This document shows positions 35,571-39,205 of a stretch of DNA of 39,205 nt, piece after piece. The notes beneath the pieces were generated by a model. The model saw only the letters and a program-made list of their open reading frames with translations, ran no database searches and was not told where the DNA came from. This DNA is from Chitinophaga pinensis (GTDB lineage: Bacteria > Bacteroidota > Bacteroidia > Bacteroidales > GCA-2748055). Numbering within the stretch: the stretch's first letter is position 1; each line of letters starts with the position of its first letter. Location: positions 1 through 39,205 of the forward strand of contig CAMAZH010000028.1 in the NCBI GenBank assembly GCA_945863035.1, given 5' to 3'. Position numbers and translations under genes: made by a program.

Positions 35571-36449
35571 ATGCAAGCCAGACTTTATTTAAGTACCTTA
35601 CTCACGATTATTTCTTTCCCTTTATGGGCTCAGCAAAGCGGAAACGCAGTATACGGTCAGACATCGGGCCAGGGTGCCGGTAAATTGCAAACAGTCAGCA
35701 AGCTTTATTTATCCGACTCAAGTTTTATCATCCAGGCAAGTGTTGCCATTAATGTCATTGCCGACACATATGTTGCCGTGTTTGGTGTGGCTGAGGAATC
35801 ATCCACTTTATCAGAGTGCAATACGGATATTGACAAGAGAATCCAAAGTTTTATTTCGGATCTGGCTGTATTGGGAATATCCAAAACGGATATTTATGTC
35901 GACATGACTACCCAGAACAAAATCTATGATTATAAAATCAAGGGGGATATTGCTGAACAATACATAAAAGGCTTTGAGCTGAAGAAAAACGTCATTGTAA
36001 AATTCACCAACATCAAAGATCTTGAGAAAATGGTTATCGCGGGCTCCTCGCAAGGAATCTATGATCTGGTAAAAGTTGATTACCTTGTTTCGGATGTAAG
36101 CTCAGTATACAAAAAGCTTTTCCTATCGGCTGTTGAAGTAATCAACGGGAAAAAGGATATGTATGTCGGGGCAACCGGCGCAAAGCTTGAACCTGCTTCC
36201 CAGATTTATGCTGAAGATTTCTACTGCTTTGCTCCCTCACAATTATACAAAAGCTATAAGGCATATGAAACCAGCAATGCCTATGAGGATTATGATCTTT
36301 ACCGGGTAGCGGATATGAGAAAAAGCACTACCTATTACTATGAGAGGATGAATTATTCCGGTTTTGACAAGGTTATCAACCCTGTTGTTACGGAGCCCGC
36401 AGTAGAGTATGCACTTACGCTGCAGATCAGATTCAATATTAATTTTTAA
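35571..36449 (+). CDS. Exported SIMPL (DUF541) domain protein
   Basis: 292 residues. The leader is about 21 residues (hydrophobic, then W-A-Q). The mature part has the SIMPL pattern: V-I-A-D-T-Y-V-A-V-F-G-V-A-E near 62-75, then L-G-I-S-K-T-D-I-Y-V-D-M-T-T near 101-114 and a strand-rich region to residue 170. SIMPL proteins are periplasmic or outer-membrane proteins often linked to stress response. A Tyr-rich tail (residues 220-260, with S-Y-K-A-Y-E-T and T-Y-Y-Y-E-R) is unusual and of unknown role. The gene starts just after the terminator of the preceding gene. Confidence 0.8.
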   Translation: MQARLYLSTLLTIISFPLWAQQSGNAVYGQTSGQGAGKLQTVSKLYLSDSSFIIQASVAINVIADTYVAVFGVAEESSTLSECNTDIDKRIQSFISDLAVLGISKTDIYVDMTTQNKIYDYKIKGDIAEQYIKGFELKKNVIVKFTNIKDLEKMVIAGSSQGIYDLVKVDYLVSDVSSVYKKLFLSAVEVINGKKDMYVGATGAKLEPASQIYAEDFYCFAPSQLYKSYKAYETSNAYEDYDLYRVADMRKSTTYYYERMNYSGFDKVINPVVTEPAVEYALTLQIRFNINF

Positions 36450-36509
36450 GCAATTTAGCTTCTCAAACGGATAACAATTCCGAAAATAAAAAAATATTTT
36501 TTTATTACG

Positions 36510-36550
36510 TACATTTGATTTATTTTTGTCGTAAACATTAAATTAAATGT
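36510..36550 (+). promoter_or_regulatory. Promoter and imperfect palindrome upstream of toxin-antitoxin pair
   Basis: Two -7-like boxes are present, TACATTTG at 36510-36517 and TATTTTTG at 36521-36528; which is used is unclear. ACATT (36535-36539) and AATGT (36546-36550) form inverted arms just ahead of the antitoxin ATG at 36552, a place where antitoxins usually bind to repress themselves. Confidence 0.4.
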
Positions 36551-36551
36551 C

Positions 36552-36809
36552 ATGGACACTAAAATAACATTGTCATTTGATAAAGAAGTTATCGGTAAGG
36601 CCAAGGCATTCGCTGAAACTCAAAACATCAGTCTTTCCCGAATGATGGAGTTTATTCTGCGCCAGATAACCAGCGGGAGTTATTCGAGTCTGGAAAACTT
36701 GCCGGTTTCGGATTGGGTTAACCAATTGGCTGAAGGCGAGGCTCGTTATATAAGCAAACCAAAATCACGCAAGGCTCTGAAAAACAAATTCCTGAGTTCA
36801 AAGAAATGA
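36552..36809 (+). CDS. Antitoxin, ribbon-helix-helix-like (DUF6364-like)
   Basis: 85 residues. The start M-D-T-K-I-T-L-S-F-D-K-E-V followed by a helical A-K-A-F-A-E-T-Q-N-I-S-L-S-R-M-M-E-F is a beta strand and helix-turn-helix pattern typical of ribbon-helix-helix antitoxins (DUF6364 from memory). The tail is basic and may wrap the toxin. Its stop overlaps the toxin ATG by 4 bp, the classic arrangement in VapBC-type pairs. Confidence 0.7.
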   Translation: MDTKITLSFDKEVIGKAKAFAETQNISLSRMMEFILRQITSGSYSSLENLPVSDWVNQLAEGEARYISKPKSRKALKNKFLSSKK

Positions 36810-37219
36810 AGATTTTTCTGGACGCCAATGTTTTGGTGGCCGTTCTCAACAAGGAGTATCCTCTTTTCACTTATGCTTCCAGGATACTAAGCATGACAGA
36901 AAGAAAGGATTTCGAATTGTATACCTCGCCAATCTGCCTTGCGATAGCCTTTTATTTTGCAGAAAAGAAATGCGGTTCAGTGCAGGCTTCAAAAAAGATT
37001 GGTTTATTGACCTCCCATATCAATATTGCTTCGACCGGCCAAGGAGCTGTTTTAAAAACTCTTGGCAACAAAAAGATTCTTGATTTCGAAGACGGCCTGG
37101 AGTATTATTCAGCGCTTGATTCCAATTGCAAGACAATAATAACCGAAGACAAAGGAGACTTTCATTTCTCGGAAATTGAGGTGGCAAGCTGCAGAGAGTT
37201 TATTGAGAGTCATTTTTGA
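36806..37219 (+). CDS. PIN-domain toxin (VapC-like ribonuclease)
   Basis: 137 residues. The PIN start F-L-D-A-N-V-L (Asp6) and the later acidic positions in F-E-D-G-L-E-Y (D-G-L-E-Y near 95) and T-E-D-K-G-D-F match the acidic metal site of PIN ribonucleases. Such toxins cut RNA, often tRNA or rRNA, when the antitoxin is lost. It overlaps the antitoxin by 4 bp. The target is unknown. Confidence 0.82.
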   Translation: MKIFLDANVLVAVLNKEYPLFTYASRILSMTERKDFELYTSPICLAIAFYFAEKKCGSVQASKKIGLLTSHINIASTGQGAVLKTLGNKKILDFEDGLEYYSALDSNCKTIITEDKGDFHFSEIEVASCREFIESHF

Positions 37220-37341
37220 AGCCATTCCGAGCCGTAAAAGCCTGTTTATCCAAGAGCGATGTGTTAGCGCCTCCGTTGAGGTTCATCTATCAGCCAGATG
37301 AATCTTTCGTGCTGCAGGTATTGATGCCGATAAGCACGGCA

Positions 37342-37755
37342 TTATGGTTTCATGGATTTGGCAATATCGACAGTGCCTTTGGCTGTTTCGTCGGAGGCTT
37401 TGGATATATCGTAAGTGCCTTTGGCTGTTTCGTTGGAGTCTTAGGCTATATCATTAATACCTTTGGTTATTTCAAATGAGCCTTTGGCAATATCAACATT
37501 GTCTTTAGCAATATAGTCAGGTCCTTTGCTTATATCATAAACACCTTTGGCAATATCAACATACTCTTTGACAATTTCATCAAAGCTTTCTGCTGTAACA
37601 GTATTGTTGTTAGTGATATCAAATATGCCTTTGGCAATATCAACTTTGCCTTTGCTTATATCAATTTTACCTTTGACTATTTCATCAAGTCCTTTGGCGA
37701 TATCAACAATATCTTAGGCAATATCAACAGAGTCGCTGATTAGATTATCAAAAGC
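37342..37755 (-). pseudogene. Degraded gene of heptapeptide repeats (21-bp minisatellite)
   Basis: On the minus strand the frame 37755 to 37342 spells about nineteen seven-residue units of the type G-x-x-D-I-A-K, such as G-V-Y-D-I-S-K, G-K-V-D-I-A-K, G-T-Y-D-I-S-K and A-S-D-E-T-A-K, and ends S-M-K-P-stop. In two units the Lys codon AAA is TAA. There is no ATG before the first units, and upstream is a stop (TAA at 37758-37756). Spacing is a strict 21 bp apart from one interrupted unit near 37590-37620. The frame is preserved through the units, so it looks like a coding repeat that was once translated. Plus-strand ORFs in this place are shadows. Confidence 0.6.
37363..37755. repeat. 21-bp tandem repeat array, about 18 units
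   Basis: Plus-strand consensus is close to TTTGGCAATATCAACAnnncc, e.g. units beginning at 37357, 37378, 37399 and onward. Units differ by several bases, mainly at the three middle positions. The length of 21 bp keeps reading frame, matching the seven-codon units on the minus strand. Confidence 0.85.
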
Positions 37756-37827
37756 TTAGGTCGTACTATTCTTCCTCTGCAGGAATTAATGTTGGGCACA
37801 AATCCGGTGGTTGGTGACGTAACTGCA

Positions 37828-38080
37828 CAGTACGTGTCGGGCTTTCAGCCCTTTGATCGTTGATTCACATTTATCATAGGGCGAGCCCTATGCTTTTACA
37901 TGTCGGGCTTTCAGCCCTATGATCATTTATTTCCATTATCATGGGGTAGGCCCTATGTTGGTACATGTCGTCCCGTTTTTATCATAGGGCGAGCCCTATG
38001 CTGTTACATGTCGGGCTTTCAGCCCTACAATCGTTTATTTCCAATATCATAGGGCAAGCCCTATGCTTTTACATGTTGAC
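37828..38080. repeat. Left REP-like palindrome cluster
   Basis: Two kinds of hairpin alternate: type A (GGGCT-TTC-AGCCC, at about 37839, 37905 and 38012) and type B (CATAGGGC-GA-GCCCTATG, at about 37875, 37950, 37983 and 38047; the second is imperfect). The spacer words ATCATTTATTTCC and TTTTACATGTCG recur. They resemble the REP/BIME type of intergenic repeats that RAYT transposases move, although no RAYT gene is in the window. Confidence 0.8.
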
Positions 38081-38082
38081 CT

Positions 38083-38251
38083 GTTGGGACTTGGGGTTTG
38101 GGGTTGATTACTAATTTTAAACAGCGCCAACACAGAGCTGCTTCAGCGATCGAAGAACGCCTGGAAATGCAGCAAGACATGGCAGGGAGAAGTTTTGTCA
38201 TGTGGAACCGGTAGAGAGGGATTATGTTGTAAAGTATGTTGAAGGGAATCT
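38083..38251. other. Short region between REP cluster and toxin gene, possible gene relic
   Basis: On the plus strand a frame from 38103 to about 38213 gives a helical basic/acidic string with S-A-I-E-E-R-L-E-M-Q-Q and ends W-N-R-stop. It has no good start and I do not recognise it. It may be the relic of a gene 3' end. No other structure is seen. Confidence 0.25.
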
Positions 38252-38596
38252 TCATTCAATATCGAAAAGCCGGCTCATTTTGTTTCTTATCTCAAGAACA
38301 ATAGGTTTATTAACTATTCCTAACCTTCTTTTTATTAAAACTTTTGGAATGGTCACGATTTTATGCAATCTAATTACCGAATCTACAGCTAAGCCCGTGC
38401 CCTCGTTATTAAATGAATGTTTTTCAATAACTATATCGCTGTCAACCAAATCCCCGGGAATTACACTTGAAATAAACGCAATTATCACATGTTTATGCTG
38501 ACCAATCTCATTTGTCAAACATAGAGCTGGTCTGACCTTTGAAGCGGAAAAATCATCAAAAGGAAAAGGGACAAGCACGATTGAATGTTTAATCAT
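38252..38596 (-). CDS. MazF/PemK-family toxin
   Basis: 114 residues. The opening I-V-L-V-P-F-P-F-D-D followed by S-K-V-R-P-A-L-C-L matches the MazF/PemK group of sequence-specific mRNA interferases, and the later F-I-S-S-V-I and D-S-V-I-R-L-H-K-I-V strands complete the fold. It overlaps the upstream small gene by 8 bp. It is flanked on both sides by REP-like repeats. Confidence 0.85.
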   Translation of the reverse strand: MIKHSIVLVPFPFDDFSASKVRPALCLTNEIGQHKHVIIAFISSVIPGDLVDSDIVIEKHSFNNEGTGLAVDSVIRLHKIVTIPKVLIKRRLGIVNKPIVLEIRNKMSRLFDIE

Positions 38597-38828
38597 TAAA
38601 TGGTTCTCCGTCTTTTAATGAATAAATGTCTTCTGCCGATTCATTTAATATGTCAAAAGCCGGATTATCTGAAACAGCGTTCATCCAGACAGTCTCCTCA
38701 TCGTTCTCTGAAGAGTCATCTTCAATGAGGATCAAAACACGGACTTTACTATTGGACTTATTAATATTGTAATTAATTTTCAATTGTCCTGTTTTATCCG
38801 TTTTCGAATTTATCTCTATTGCTTTCAT
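38589..38828 (-). CDS. Antitoxin partner of the MazF/PemK toxin
   Basis: 79 residues. N-terminal M-K-A-I-E-I-N-S-K and an acidic C-terminal half (S-S-E-N-D-E-E-T, N-E-S-A-E-D) are common for antitoxins, which are disordered at the end that binds the toxin. Position directly ahead of the toxin and the 8-bp overlap are the main evidence. Confidence 0.7.
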   Translation of the reverse strand: MKAIEINSKTDKTGQLKINYNINKSNSKVRVLILIEDDSSENDEETVWMNAVSDNPAFDILNESAEDIYSLKDGEPFND

Positions 38829-38844
38829 CTTTTACCCTTTTTTA

Positions 38845-38852
38845 CAAATATA
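38845..38852 (-). promoter_or_regulatory. -7 box upstream of the MazF/PemK pair
   Basis: On the minus strand TATATTTG matches TAnnTTTG and lies 16 bp before the antitoxin ATG. A -33 box at the usual distance is not clear. Confidence 0.45.
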
Positions 38853-38929
38853 CAAAAACCATCTATACAGGTTTACATTTTGGTGGCCACGAGCTTAATG
38901 CGTTTGTATGTGTTTTATTTCATTATCGG

Positions 38930-39076
38930 GGGATACATGTCGGGCTTTCAGCCCTTTGATCGTTTATTTCCAATATCCATAGGGCAGGCCCTGTGTTGGT
39001 AGATGTCGTCGCGTTGGGACTGGGTGGGTCATTAATCATACTATTTGACATTTTCTCCATTATCATAGGGCAATGA
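38930..39076. repeat. Right REP-like palindrome cluster
   Basis: One type A hairpin (GGGCTTTCAGCCC at about 38942), one type B hairpin with one change (CATAGGGCAGGCCCTGTG at about 38978), and a broken type B copy at 39064-39075. The words ATGTCG, ATCGTTTATTTCCAATAT and GTTGGGACT match those of the left cluster, so the two clusters have a common source. Confidence 0.75.
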
Positions 39077-39083
39077 GTACATC

Positions 39084-39205
39084 CTACCTGGGTTTTGTAA
39101 ATTTGATTTTGCTGATTCTCAGATATTCCGGGCTTCGGGAACCGTAGAGTGATTTGACATAGGATTTGATACTGTAGGCGACGTCGACCATGCCATCATC
39201 GGGGA
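39084..39205 (-). CDS. 3' end of a gene cut by the window edge
   Basis: The minus-strand frame is open from 39205 down to a TAG at 39084-39086, giving 39 residues. It ends S-I-K-S-Y-V-K-S-L-Y-G-S-R-S-P-E-Y-L-R-I-S-K-I-K-F. This resembles the C-terminus of uncharacterised Bacteroidetes proteins in memory, but the name and function are unknown. Confidence 0.5.
   Translation of the reverse strand, partial: PDDGMVDVAYSIKSYVKSLYGSRSPEYLRISKIKFTKPR

Noticed and set aside
37216-37479. An 87-codon plus-strand frame with G-F-G-x-I-x-S-A-F-G-C-F repeats
   Set aside because: The repeats are the reverse reading of the 21-bp minisatellite; the minus-strand frame has the ordered D-I-A-K units, so this one is taken as a by-product.
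37363-37755. Possible CRISPR array
   Set aside because: Repeats are directly adjacent with no spacers, differ from each other, and keep a codon frame; no cas genes are near.
38061-38255. A 64-codon minus-strand frame ahead of the toxin gene
   Set aside because: It starts in the toxin 3' end, runs through the REP edge and has no family features.

Overview
The window looks like chromosomal DNA of a Bacteroidetes bacterium, probably Bacteroidales-like. The signs are: promoters of the Bacteroidetes -7 type (TAnnTTTG), a 286-residue primary sigma factor without region 1.1, a type IX secretion C-terminal sorting domain remnant, lipoproteins with Bacteroidetes-style leaders, and REP-like palindromes. 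No rRNA or tRNA gene was seen. All assignments come from reading the sequence; no database search was run.

Layout. 144-4842: a cyclase/HD fusion with a substituted metal-site residue, a secreted EEP-fold phosphodiesterase and uvrB. 5042-10750: two paralogous lipoproteins, each joining a CxxCH haem motif to a PD40 beta-propeller. They face each other around a degraded stretch that holds an orphan T9SS sorting domain and a broken small gene; the second is translationally coupled to a large membrane protein. 10825-23744: mostly housekeeping and metabolism (chorismatase/Rid-like protein, FucP-type transporter, acyl-CoA synthetase, rpoD, a DegP-type protease, dapF, two flavodoxin-fold proteins, a haem protein of the DUF3365 type, an unusual SDR, a lipoprotein, and a UbiA-family prenyltransferase).

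23912-34786 is the highlight: nine minus-strand genes with gaps of at most 9 bp. The first four encode leucine-degradation enzymes (3-methylcrotonyl-CoA carboxylase beta, methylglutaconyl-CoA hydratase, 3-methylcrotonyl-CoA carboxylase alpha, acyl-CoA dehydrogenase). The next five encode the mevalonate pathway below HMG-CoA (type 2 IPP isomerase, class II HMG-CoA reductase, a probable phosphomevalonate kinase, diphosphomevalonate decarboxylase, mevalonate kinase). The product of the first block, HMG-CoA, is the substrate of the second. Neither HMG-CoA synthase nor HMG-CoA lyase lies in the window. The inference is a leucine-to-isoprenoid route in one transcription unit, with a UbiA-type prenyltransferase 167 bp downstream as a possible user of the product.

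34787-39205 is accessory DNA: a NUMOD1-like small protein with a strong terminator, a SIMPL-domain protein, a PIN-type toxin-antitoxin pair, a 21-bp minisatellite that encodes seven-residue repeats on the minus strand but carries two stop codons, REP-like palindromes on both sides of a MazF/PemK toxin-antitoxin pair, and a truncated gene at the right edge.
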